Shown one piece after another: positions 35,030 to 41,602 of a stretch of DNA of 44,713 nt; positions within the stretch are counted from its first letter, which is position 1; the number at the start of each line of letters is the position of its first letter. Under the pieces are notes generated by a model. It worked only from the letters and a program-made list of their open reading frames with translations. It had not been told where the DNA came from and made no database searches. This stretch comes from an uncultured Clostridia bacterium (GTDB lineage: Bacteria > Bacillota > Clostridia > Lachnospirales > Anaerotignaceae), in the NCBI GenBank assembly GCA_910586765.1, contig CAJUJJ010000021.1, forward strand, positions 1 to 44,713, written 5' to 3'. Both the position numbers and the translations under genes were made by a program.

Positions 35030-35068
35030 AAAAAGCCCTTTTATGTTAGCAGCAGTAAGGGCTTTTTT
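35030..35068. terminator. bidirectional terminator between int and zinc-ribbon gene
   Basis: AAAAAGCCCTT (35030-35040) pairs with AAGGGCTTTTTT (35057-35068) over a 16-base loop, with T runs usable on both strands. It ends the leftward transcript that includes the zinc-ribbon gene. Confidence 0.85.
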
Positions 35069-35091
35069 CTAATAATTAACTTTCACCTTTG

Positions 35092-35517
35092 TTACTTAGA
35101 AATAAGATTTTGAAATTCAATCAACCATATTTGCCTATCAGTAAAATAGAAATTGTATTCTTCTCCTGTTTTGGTTACAATAATAATTGTTTTGCTAATA
35201 CCTTGTTTTCCTTCTTTTAATTCTGCAATATCTGCAATAGGAATATCAAAATCATAATCACCTTTTGTTAAATTAACTAAAACACCCATGCCTGCTATTT
35301 TCGCTAAACTGTGTTTAGAATAAATAAATCTTTTATTTGTTAATATACCATGTCCGTTTTGAACAAAGAATTTACTTTTTACACGATTGCATAGTCCTTC
35401 TTTAATTACTTTTTCTTCTTGAACATTTTGAATTTCTGAAGAATTTATGGAATATCCGCACTCACTACAAAATTTTGCAGTGTCTGATAATTGATGTCCA
35501 CAGTTTGTACAAAACAT
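35092..35517 (-). CDS. zinc-ribbon plus PH-like (GRAM/bPH) domain protein
   Basis: A small 141-residue protein. Its N-terminal zinc ribbon has two CxxC pairs (CTNCGHQLSDTAKFCSECGY, residues 3-22). The rest (about 45-140) looks like a bacterial PH/GRAM domain: NGHGILTNKRFIYSKHSLA, then beta strands IPIADIAELKEGKQG and TGEEYNFYF, with a final helix. PH-like domains bind membranes or proteins; the function here is unknown. AAGGAGG precedes the ATG. It lies in the leftward accessory block of the prophage, next to the DUF4041 gene. Confidence 0.82.
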   Translation of the reverse strand: MFCTNCGHQLSDTAKFCSECGYSINSSEIQNVQEEKVIKEGLCNRVKSKFFVQNGHGILTNKRFIYSKHSLAKIAGMGVLVNLTKGDYDFDIPIADIAELKEGKQGISKTIIIVTKTGEEYNFYFTDRQIWLIEFQNLISK

Positions 35518-35614
35518 AAAAGTCCTCCTTTTTTTTGTAAAGTTAAATAAATCTTTGATTTTAATTATGAGATATTACTTTGACTTTAGCACGATTAATG
35601 TAATTTTACAATCA

Positions 35615-37096
35615 TTAATTTTTGCAATTCCTCATTTTTTCACTAACACGATACTGTTCTGCGTCTGGAATATCAATAAATTCTACTGTTTTATCAAAGT
35701 TTTTCTTGATAACTTCTTTAATTTCATTAAGTGTTACATGAAAAAATTCACGTCTATGATTTACCATATTTACTTTTTTATCTTCAAAAGCTTTGTGAAG
35801 TGCTGTTTCAAGAGAAGGAGCGTCGTCAGAAAATATCATAGCGTGAACATCAAAATTAAATGGAACAGAGGCACCACCAAGTTCATCAATACGGTCTTGA
35901 GGTTCTAATCGTCTTGTCATACCAATTTTATAAATATCTTTGCCAAATGAGCCTATATTAGAGATAATATATACATAGCCTGCTCTCATATTCGCTTGTC
36001 TGTAATCAATATCTGTAAGTGCTTTATCAATGTCAGAAAGTGTTGCCTCCATTTCCTGTTGTTTCTGGAGTAGGTCAGCATTATCAGGATTTTGTTCAAT
36101 CTGTGCTTTTAACTTTTCATAAGCAGTTTGATAGTGTGTTTGTTCTTTTTCCACTTTGCGACGACGTTCTTCTAATTCTTTTTGTATTTTTGCCTGTTCT
36201 CTCTGCTCTGCTTTTGCTGCCTTTACAGCTTCTTTTTCTTCTTGTTTTTTGACTTGATATTCAAAAGCAAGACGAAGTTCATCTTGTTTTAAGTGAAGAT
36301 ATTCTCTCCTTATAGAAATATTCATAATTGTACCAAGCTTTGAAATAGCTTCTGCACTTTTATTTATTCTATCAAGAGAAGCGTCAAAATTAGTATATTT
36401 TACTTTGTTTACTAGTTCATCACACTCTTGATTAAAAGCACGAAGCAAAAGTTTTTGTGTATCATTTACCATTTTTTTACCTTGTGTAGCATCACCATTT
36501 ACTGTCCAACCAGTAGCACCATTCACAGCACTTTTTTCTTTTATCATAACTTTTTGCTTAGTTCGTATATTTGAAAGAGCTTCTTTATACCCCAGTGCAT
36601 TTGCAAAGTCAAATTTAGGTTCATATAATCCAAATTCCTGTACAAGTAATTCATCATCAAGATAAGCTACTTGTTTTTTCTTTTCTTTGATATCTATTTC
36701 TAATTTTATTTTTTCACTATTCTGCACTTTAATTTTGCTATCTAATTCATTTAATTCCTTTTGTTTTATTGCTGTTTCCGTTTTTAATTTAATTTGATGT
36801 TTTTCTAAGTCAGTTTTTAATTTTACTTTTTGTTCTTCTATTTCATTTTTTAATCTTTGTAATTCTTTTTGTAATACGATTGCTTCTTTCATTTCTGGTG
36901 TCATAAGTTGTTGTAAATTTTGATAATCTTGTTGTGTATTTTTTAGTTCTGCTTCTAAACTGTTATATTTTTCTTCTAATGTAGTATAAGTCTGCTTTTG
37001 AATATCCATTTCAGTTTCTAATATTTTGTATTGCTGTTGTAAATTTTCTAACTCTGTTTTGTATTGATTTCCTTTAAATGTGTCTAAAAATCCCAT
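35615..37096 (-). CDS. DUF4041 coiled-coil protein with C-terminal T5orf172 GIY-YIG domain
   Basis: A 493-residue protein common in phages and their hosts. It has a long N-terminal coiled coil (about residues 10-150), the DUF4041 region (about 155-300, with AEAISKLGTIMNISIRREY), a second coiled coil (about 275-365) and a T5orf172/Mug113-type GIY-YIG nuclease domain (about 378-480). The latter shows GYVYIISN, IYKIGMTRR, the helical Arg of RIDEL and Glu in SLETALHKAF, all expected catalytic or structural positions. Anti-phage or DNA-processing roles are plausible but not shown. The start follows GAGGGGAAAG. Confidence 0.87.
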   Translation of the reverse strand: MGFLDTFKGNQYKTELENLQQQYKILETEMDIQKQTYTTLEEKYNSLEAELKNTQQDYQNLQQLMTPEMKEAIVLQKELQRLKNEIEEQKVKLKTDLEKHQIKLKTETAIKQKELNELDSKIKVQNSEKIKLEIDIKEKKKQVAYLDDELLVQEFGLYEPKFDFANALGYKEALSNIRTKQKVMIKEKSAVNGATGWTVNGDATQGKKMVNDTQKLLLRAFNQECDELVNKVKYTNFDASLDRINKSAEAISKLGTIMNISIRREYLHLKQDELRLAFEYQVKKQEEKEAVKAAKAEQREQAKIQKELEERRRKVEKEQTHYQTAYEKLKAQIEQNPDNADLLQKQQEMEATLSDIDKALTDIDYRQANMRAGYVYIISNIGSFGKDIYKIGMTRRLEPQDRIDELGGASVPFNFDVHAMIFSDDAPSLETALHKAFEDKKVNMVNHRREFFHVTLNEIKEVIKKNFDKTVEFIDIPDAEQYRVSEKMRNCKN

Positions 37097-37123
37097 ATTT
37101 TCTTTCCCCTCTAGTAGTCTTAT

Positions 37124-37555
37124 TTAGTTATCTTTCTGCATATTCTTCCATTCTTCCAAAAAATCAGCTGGAGAAATTGCAGGTATCTCTGATGTTAAAA
37201 AATCATCTGTATTCCTTGTTATAATATAATCAGCAAAAACTTGTTTTGCACATTCATCTTATAAACAATCTTCAAAATCAATAAAATCATTTCTTAATAA
37301 AGCACGTTTTACCTCTTCGCGATTAACGTTTGCAATTTCAAGAAACTCTAATACTCCTATAAGTAGTTTTCTGCGGTCATTAGCTGAAAAATATTTTCTA
37401 AGAATGTAAAAAATATTTGAAATAGAATGTAATGCAATATAGCCTTTTATTTTTCCAGAAGCACAATAAGATAATACTTGATAAGAATATTCATAAAAAG
37501 GAACTCTTTTTTGTAAAATATCTAATATAATATTTGTGTCAATCAAAACGACCAT
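37124..37555 (-). pseudogene. PIN-domain toxin with in-frame stop codon
   Basis: The PIN ribonuclease fold starts as MVVLIDTNIILDIL with catalytic Asp6 and runs to residue 98, where TAA (37261-37259) interrupts the frame. Reading on in the same frame gives DECAKQ, then YIITRNTDDF and SPADFLEEW to a natural stop at 37126-37124, for a total of 143 codons, the normal PIN toxin length. A single C-to-T change (CAA to TAA) would explain the stop. The missing part includes the conserved TRNxxDF acidic motif, so the 98-residue product should be inactive. It overlaps the antitoxin gene by 17 bases. Confidence 0.85.
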
Positions 37556-37766
37556 ATTTTTCTTCCCTCGCTTCTTCTAATTCCTTTTTGTAATCAAAAT
37601 CTGGTGGCAAAGTTCCTGCAAAGGATTGTAATGTGTGAAATCCCTCTAAACTTTTAGAACTCTGTTTTTTATCTGCCATTTGTTTTAAATAGGTAATAAC
37701 TTGAGACATAGCATCTTCTTGTATTTCCTCAATAATTTTAATTGCTTCTTGTTTTAATACAGACAT
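37539..37766 (-). CDS. antitoxin of the PIN-toxin module
   Basis: A 75-residue antitoxin-like protein: N-terminal helical region (residues 1-33), a middle with SLEGFHTLQSFAGTLPPDFD and a C-terminal charged, likely disordered tail (KKELEEAREEKYGRFD) that would wrap the toxin. Its tail is typical of antitoxins paired with PIN toxins. It is upstream of and overlaps the toxin frame, the usual arrangement. AAGGAGG precedes the ATG. It appears intact even though the toxin is broken. Confidence 0.82.
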   Translation of the reverse strand: MSVLKQEAIKIIEEIQEDAMSQVITYLKQMADKKQSSKSLEGFHTLQSFAGTLPPDFDYKKELEEAREEKYGRFD

Positions 37767-37835
37767 TTGTAATTCCTCCTTTTTATTATTTTATGCTTTA
37801 GTAGCTTTATCCTCCATTTCAAAAATAAAGTTTAT

Positions 37836-38162
37836 TTATATATTTATAATTTCTGCTACTTGTAAAATGTCTTCTCCTTTTTCAATCAACCTTATAATTC
37901 TTCTTTCTGATGCACTAGGTTTACTTTGGTTATATTCCCAAGATTGAACACATTTTAAAGATACACCAATTAAATCAGCAAAATAGGATTGTGTATAATT
38001 GTGTTCTTCTCTAATTCGTTTTATGTCCTCTGCAGTATATTCTTTTGCTGGGGTAATGGGTTTCAGTTCTCTGAAAACAGAATGTCCTTTGTTCTGATTG
38101 CCTTTTTCATATTCTATTGCTTCCCCTAATGCTTTTATTGCTTCATCAAATATATTAGCCAT
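37836..38162 (-). CDS. HigA-like antitoxin, helix-turn-helix regulator
   Basis: A 108-residue antitoxin and autorepressor of the second module. The N-terminal half binds toxin; the C-terminal helix-turn-helix is clear at about residues 52-105 (IKRIREEHNYTQSYFADLIG, then VSLKCVQSWEYNQSKP). I use the ATG at 38162, nine bases after AAGGAG; an in-frame TTG at 38171 touches that site and is too close. The gene directly follows the toxin, overlapping no bases and separated by five. It looks intact. Confidence 0.88.
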   Translation of the reverse strand: MANIFDEAIKALGEAIEYEKGNQNKGHSVFRELKPITPAKEYTAEDIKRIREEHNYTQSYFADLIGVSLKCVQSWEYNQSKPSASERRIIRLIEKGEDILQVAEIINI

Positions 38163-38167
38163 ATCAA

Positions 38168-38506
38168 TCAACTCCTTAATTCTTCAAGTAAAATATGTAT
38201 CATAGTTTTAAATATTTGCTTTTGCTTATCGGTTATATTTTCTAATTCATTTTTAGGATAAGCGAATAAAAAATAAGTCTTTTCACAATATGAAAAATCA
38301 ATATATAAAATACGTATACTATGGCTTTTTCCTCTATTATCAATAGCAAAACGCATTTTTCGTAAACCACCTGTACTTTGTATTACTTCTCCTATATCTG
38401 GTTTGTCCAAAATTATGTTCTCTAATACTCGCAAATCCTTTTCTGATAAATTTAATTGTTTCCAACTTTTTTCGAATGTTAGAACATAAACAAATTCTCG
38501 TTTTAT
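38168..38506 (-). CDS. HigB/RelE-family toxin, start codon replaced by AUA
   Basis: The usual ~110-residue RelE-type mRNA interferase. From the best homologous start the frame reads KREFVYVLTFEKSWKQLNLS, then LENIILDKPDIGEVI, GGLRKMRFAIDNRGKSHSIR and ILYIDFSYCEKTYFLFAYPK. The codon exactly where ATG should be (38506-38504), five bases after AAAGGGG, is ATA. The next possible start is TTG at 38434, without a ribosome site; using it would delete the first 24 residues, including beta strand 1. The toxin is therefore probably silent or made at very low level. It lies just before its antitoxin gene. Confidence 0.78.
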   Translation of the reverse strand: MKREFVYVLTFEKSWKQLNLSEKDLRVLENIILDKPDIGEVIQSTGGLRKMRFAIDNRGKSHSIRILYIDFSYCEKTYFLFAYPKNELENITDKQKQIFKTMIHILLEELRS

Positions 38507-38539
38507 ATTTTCCCCTTTAATATCTTTATAATAATTATT

Positions 38540-39013
38540 TTATGCTTTGGTGGTTTCATCTTGCATCTTATATAAAATAGACATAAGTTCGTGCTTATCT
38601 CTAAAAGATAAAGAACGATAAACATTGAGAAGTTCTGCTTCATTTTCATTTATTGTTGGCTCTGCATTATTTTTTTTATAGCTACTTCCTATTTTAGTAT
38701 TTTCTATGTTAACACCCATTACAAAAGTATCTTCTATAATATCACTTTCTATATTTGTGTCTTTTATCTTTCCAGCTACTATAGTAGAGCCTTTTATTTT
38801 GGTGAAGTCATCAGTTCTACCAAGTAAAAAATCTACAGAACAGTCAAGATAATCTGCTATTTTGGCAAGATTATCTGCTTTAGGCATAGATGTTTTCATA
38901 TTAGACATTGTATTAAAACCAAGTCCTACCTCTTCTAATAATTTCTTCATTGAAATATTTTTTGATTTAGTAATCATCTTTATTTTATTAGCAACATCAC
39001 TAGAATTATACAT
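38540..39013 (-). CDS. C1-like XRE-family repressor
   Basis: A 157-residue repressor, probably maintaining lysogeny. The N-terminal helix-turn-helix (about residues 6-65) includes MKKLLEEVGLGFNTMSNMKT and ADYLDCSVDFLLGRTDD; the C-terminal part is variable with a final helical segment. I start at ATG 39013 (nine bases after AAGGAG at 39027-39022); ATG 39019 is only three bases from it, and the frame open to 39121 has no ribosome site. It is divergent from the early genes across the operators at 39047-39096 and may be co-transcribed with the TA genes downstream. Confidence 0.87.
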   Translation of the reverse strand: MYNSSDVANKIKMITKSKNISMKKLLEEVGLGFNTMSNMKTSMPKADNLAKIADYLDCSVDFLLGRTDDFTKIKGSTIVAGKIKDTNIESDIIEDTFVMGVNIENTKIGSSYKKNNAEPTINENEAELLNVYRSLSFRDKHELMSILYKMQDETTKA

Positions 39014-39046
39014 ATACATTTGCTCCTTTTTAGATAAATTGCTAAA

Positions 39047-39060
39047 ATCTCTAAATTTAT
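39047..39060. promoter_or_regulatory. repressor operator, leftward site
   Basis: ATCTCTAAATTTAT shares the core TCTAAATTTA with the site at 39077-39096. Two copies between a C1-like gene and divergent early genes suggest paired operators. Confidence 0.6.
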
Positions 39061-39070
39061 ATAAAAATGC

Positions 39071-39099
39071 TTTACAATATCTAAATTTAGAGATATAAT
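39071..39099 (+). promoter_or_regulatory. rightward early promoter with operator in its spacer
   Basis: TTTACA (39071-39076), 17 bases, TATAAT (39094-39099). The spacer is filled by ATATCTAAATTTAGAGATAT (39077-39096), whose centre is the palindrome CTAAATTTAG. Repressor bound there would block the early promoter. Confidence 0.82.
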
Positions 39100-39114
39100 A
39101 TAACCAAGTTAAAA

Positions 39115-39185
39115 GTAACACAGTTACATTTTAACACAAAACGCAACACGAAACAATAATATGTGAAGGGAGATGAAAAAATATG
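39115..39185 (+). repeat. 71-base early leader, copy A
   Basis: Starts with GTAACACAGTTAC (itself an inverted repeat) and ends with GTGAAGGGAGATGAAAAAAT and the start ATG. About 63 of 71 positions match copy B at 40201-40271, including the entire 24 bases before the start codon. Confidence 0.9.
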
Positions 39186-39404
39186 ACAGAAAATAATGAT
39201 GTTTTAATTAAAACAGTAGATATGCTGCTAAAAAGAGTAGAAGTTTTAGAAAAACGTAAGCCACTAACAATATCGAAAAGTTTAGAAAAACAAATAAAAA
39301 TTTGGTTGAATTTGTGGCTTTTATTTCTTTATTTGAGATTAATGCCCTCTTTTTTTGAGGGAGCATTAATACCATTACTTACTTGGTTGAGTCAGTTTTT
39401 TTAA
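39183..39404 (+). CDS. small membrane protein in the duplicated-leader cassette
   Basis: A 73-residue protein of unknown family: a helical N-terminus (VDMLLKRVEVLEKRK) and a hydrophobic C-terminal half (about residues 40-72) that could form one or two membrane helices. It is the first gene after the early promoter and uses the duplicated leader's GAAGGGAGATG ribosome site. Its last 26 bases overlap the convergent gene at 39379. A 12-base hairpin (ATTAATGC.CCTC/GAGGG.GCATTAAT around a T7 loop) lies inside its 3' end. Confidence 0.62.
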   Translation: MTENNDVLIKTVDMLLKRVEVLEKRKPLTISKSLEKQIKIWLNLWLLFLYLRLMPSFFEGALIPLLTWLSQFF

Positions 39405-40161
39405 ATGCTTCTTTAGCAGCATCATATAATGCTGAACCAGCAAAACCTTGCATAATTGCTTTAAGATTATTTATGATTTCGGGGGCTAAATAAGGTGATA
39501 AAGAACCAATCATAAGTACAGCAAATATAAATACTAAAAAGAAACAATTCCACTGTTTCATATTATTTGGAATTTTAATTTTTGTTATTGTATTAGCATT
39601 TAAGTTATATTCATTAACACCAATTTTAAAATTTTCAAGTAAATTTAAAGCAGTTTCTTCAAAATTTGTATCAAGAATTTCATCTGTATCATCATAAATA
39701 TCTTGCATACAATCATTTACTGCTGAAATATCTAAATTTGAAAGAATTTCAGGAATAATTGTTTTTGAAGTATCAATATTGCTTAAAATACCATTTAAAG
39801 GGTCTTGTCCTGTAGTATTTAAAATAGTCTGCATTTTTTGTATATAAGAATAAAAGCATTTTTTATCTAGGATATTATCATTTAAGTGAAGAATAGGGTC
39901 ATTTTCTAATTTAGATATAATAGATTGCTGTTTTATAAATCTTTGTTCGTCTCTTAAATATGGCTCCATAGATTGTCTTATAAATCTTTGTTCATCTTTT
40001 AAGTATGGCTCCATAGATTGTTTCATAAATCTTTGTTCATCTTTTGATGTTGAGTATAGTCTTGATTTTTCAAAAAAAGGTTCTATGAACTTTGAGAATT
40101 TTTGGATATCCTTTATGTACATATCCATTTGAGAATAAGAAATATCTTTAGGATTATTCAT
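39379..40161 (-). CDS. membrane-anchored protein with DEQRF repeats, unknown function
   Basis: I do not recognise a family. The 260-residue protein has an N-terminal helical part, 2.5 copies of a 15-residue repeat beginning DEQRF (residues 41-78), a soluble middle with several Ile/Asp-rich helices and a C-terminal hydrophobic segment (about 200-225) followed by a short helix. It probably sits in the membrane with its bulk in the cytosol. It runs against the early genes, inside the cassette flanked by the duplicated leader, which is the pattern of an independently expressed prophage accessory gene. AGGTGC-type site before the ATG is weak (GGAGG at 40175-40171). Confidence 0.65.
   Translation of the reverse strand: MNNPKDISYSQMDMYIKDIQKFSKFIEPFFEKSRLYSTSKDEQRFMKQSMEPYLKDEQRFIRQSMEPYLRDEQRFIKQQSIISKLENDPILHLNDNILDKKCFYSYIQKMQTILNTTGQDPLNGILSNIDTSKTIIPEILSNLDISAVNDCMQDIYDDTDEILDTNFEETALNLLENFKIGVNEYNLNANTITKIKIPNNMKQWNCFFLVFIFAVLMIGSLSPYLAPEIINNLKAIMQGFAGSALYDAAKEAFKKTDSTK
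39928..40041 (-). repeat. 45-base tandem repeat (2.5 units) in the DEQRF protein
   Basis: Units encode DEQRFMKQSMEPYLK, DEQRFIRQSMEPYLR and DEQRFIKQ. The nucleotide copies are nearly identical, pointing to recent expansion. Confidence 0.88.
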
Positions 40162-40200
40162 AATATAAGCACCTCCAATAAAAATATATTAAATGAAAAA

Positions 40201-40271
40201 GTAACATAATTACATTTTAACATAAAACATAACATTAAACAACAATATGTGAAGGGAGATGAAAAAATATG
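40201..40271 (+). repeat. 71-base early leader, copy B
   Basis: Second copy of the leader, beginning GTAACATAATTAC and ending at the start codon of the XRE gene. Differences from copy A are confined to its first two-thirds; the ribosome-binding part is identical. Confidence 0.9.
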
Positions 40272-40481
40272 AGTTTAGCTGAGAATGTAAAAAAGAGAAG
40301 AAAAGAAAAAAAGTTAACACAAGAACAATTAGCAGAACAGGCAGGCGTATCAAGAGTATACATTACTCAAATGGAAACAAATGTAAGAAATCCTAATGTA
40401 CAAGTTGTTTATTTAGTAGCAAAAGCACTAGGTTGTACTTTAAATGATTTGTATGATGAAGATGAAAAAAATGCAGTATAG
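40269..40481 (+). CDS. small XRE-family regulator (Cro-like)
   Basis: A 70-residue protein that is almost entirely one helix-turn-helix domain: VKKRRKEKKLTQEQLAEQAG, VSRVYITQMETNVRNPN and LVAKALGCTLNDLYDED. This matches the HTH_3 fold without a sensor domain, the size of Cro. It is transcribed away from the C1-like repressor, so it is the likely Cro counterpart, displaced about 1 kb from the operators by the intervening cassette. The start is fixed by the leader's AAGGGAGATG. Confidence 0.88.
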   Translation: MSLAENVKKRRKEKKLTQEQLAEQAGVSRVYITQMETNVRNPNVQVVYLVAKALGCTLNDLYDEDEKNAV

Positions 40482-40500
40482 TGTCCAAGCGGTGCAGTAC
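40481..40500 (+). repeat. dispersed 20-base repeat, copy 1
   Basis: GTGTCCAAGCGGTGCAGTAC, immediately after the Cro-like gene (its first G is the last base of the stop). See copies at 40834 and 41913. Confidence 0.6.
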
Positions 40501-40573
40501 ATTTTTACAGTTAGTAAACAAGAGTATGACAGAAAAGAAAACAAATTTTTTCAATTATCATAGGAGGCTTTTT

Positions 40574-40765
40574 ATGAAAATACTTTTTAAATCGGCTCAA
40601 TGGTTACTTTTAGTATTCATGTTACTAAAATATTGGCAATATAAATGTCAATTTATGGGCTTAATAGCTTATATGATAGAGCATAGACTACAAATACTAT
40701 ATGGAAAACAAATGAAAGAATATATCATCTATGCTGGAAAAAATTTGTTGGGAATAAAATATTAA
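40574..40765 (+). CDS. small prophage protein with N-terminal hydrophobic helix
   Basis: A 63-residue basic protein of unknown family. It has one hydrophobic stretch (about residues 8-20, AQWLLLVFMLLKYW) and a basic, aromatic C-terminal half. I use ATG 40574 after ATAGGAGGC; the frame is open back to a GTG at 40481 that overlaps the dispersed repeat and has no ribosome site. It lies between copies 1 and 2 of that repeat. Confidence 0.6.
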   Translation: MKILFKSAQWLLLVFMLLKYWQYKCQFMGLIAYMIEHRLQILYGKQMKEYIIYAGKNLLGIKY

Positions 40766-40768
40766 AAC

Positions 40769-40792
40769 GCTCTGCAAAAAAACCAGCAGAGC
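40769..40792 (+). terminator. hairpin after the small hydrophobic-protein gene
   Basis: GCTCTGC (40769-40775) pairs with GCAGAGC (40786-40792) over a 10-base A-rich loop. No T run follows, so it may be a processing or pausing hairpin rather than a terminator. Confidence 0.4.
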
Positions 40793-40833
40793 TGACACTA
40801 ACAATATATTATAATGAAGAAAAAAGCAATATT

Positions 40834-40853
40834 GTGTCCAAACAGTGCAACAA
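40834..40853 (+). repeat. dispersed 20-base repeat, copy 2
   Basis: GTGTCCAAACAGTGCAACAA; 16 of 20 positions match copy 1. It lies in the 157-base gap before the gene at 40923. Confidence 0.6.
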
Positions 40854-40922
40854 ATGAAGTATTGATAAACAAAAAACAGAAAGTCAGTAGGACGGCTTTA
40901 AGAAATAAAAAGGGGGAATGTT

Positions 40923-41336
40923 ATGCGAAACATTAGCATTGATTTTATATCCCAGAATGATGTAAGAATTTGTATTGATGGTGAGGAATTAGAAGATATA
41001 TCTGGTTTTTCATTGAGAATTAAAGAAGGTAAAATTCCAAAATGTTCTGTAGAAAAAAAGGCATTTAAGGAGTTGAAAAAACTGGAAGTAATAAGAAATG
41101 ATAAAATACCAATATTGCGAAGTATTCCAGAAGCTGTAAAGGAATTGAAACAAGAAGACCCTAACACATCAATTACAACATCATCAGTTAGAAGTTTGGT
41201 AAAAGAGGATAAGATTTTAAAATATCCTAAAGGAAAACAGATACAAGTGGATTTAGATGAAATAAAAGAGTATTACAGAAACATTGGAAAAATAACAAAA
41301 GTGAAATCAAAGGGAAAAATACAAGCTATATTTTAA
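40923..41336 (+). CDS. prophage early protein with possible C-terminal DNA-binding domain
   Basis: A 137-residue protein. The N-terminal part (about residues 1-45) is beta-rich (ISIDFISQNDVRICIDGEEL). The C-terminal half has an excisionase/MerR-like pattern: SIPEAVKELKQEDPNTSITT, a turn, SVRSLVKEDKILKYPKGKQI and VDLDEIKEYYR, the order of a winged helix that reads out DNA. I cannot name the family. AAGGGGGAA precedes the ATG. It is followed by a coupled membrane-protein gene. Confidence 0.68.
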   Translation: MRNISIDFISQNDVRICIDGEELEDISGFSLRIKEGKIPKCSVEKKAFKELKKLEVIRNDKIPILRSIPEAVKELKQEDPNTSITTSSVRSLVKEDKILKYPKGKQIQVDLDEIKEYYRNIGKITKVKSKGKIQAIF

Positions 41337-41337
41337 A

Positions 41338-41601
41338 GTGAGGAATGTTATAGAAGTAAGAGGATTTATAGCGGTATGCTTGATTTTAGTAGCAGTAATA
41401 GCGGTTACAGTATTTGTAATAAATATTGCGTGGAATTTAGCAGAATTGATAACAAATGCTGTTGTAATCATTCTTACTATGATAGGAAGTGTAGTTCTGT
41501 TTGTTGGTAGTATTGTAGTAGGTGTGTTCTCTTGGATAGTGTTAGGTATAGTTAGACTAATCGTTTGTTTCAAGAGGGAATTAAGAAAGGACAAAAAGTA
41601 A
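41338..41601 (+). CDS. small membrane protein of the prophage early region
   Basis: An 87-residue protein with two long hydrophobic helices (about residues 8-33 and 38-75) and a basic C-terminal tail (FKRELRKDKK). It starts at GTG two bases after the previous stop; the start is inferred from the coupling and the GTGAGG context since no other start preserves the first helix. Function unknown. Confidence 0.62.
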   Translation: MRNVIEVRGFIAVCLILVAVIAVTVFVINIAWNLAELITNAVVIILTMIGSVVLFVGSIVVGVFSWIVLGIVRLIVCFKRELRKDKK

Positions 41602-41602
41602 T

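Noticed and set aside
39340..39375. Hairpin around a T7 loop as terminator of the early transcript
   Set aside because: It lies inside a coding sequence and has no T run after its right arm on either strand; it may only reflect constraints at the convergent gene ends.
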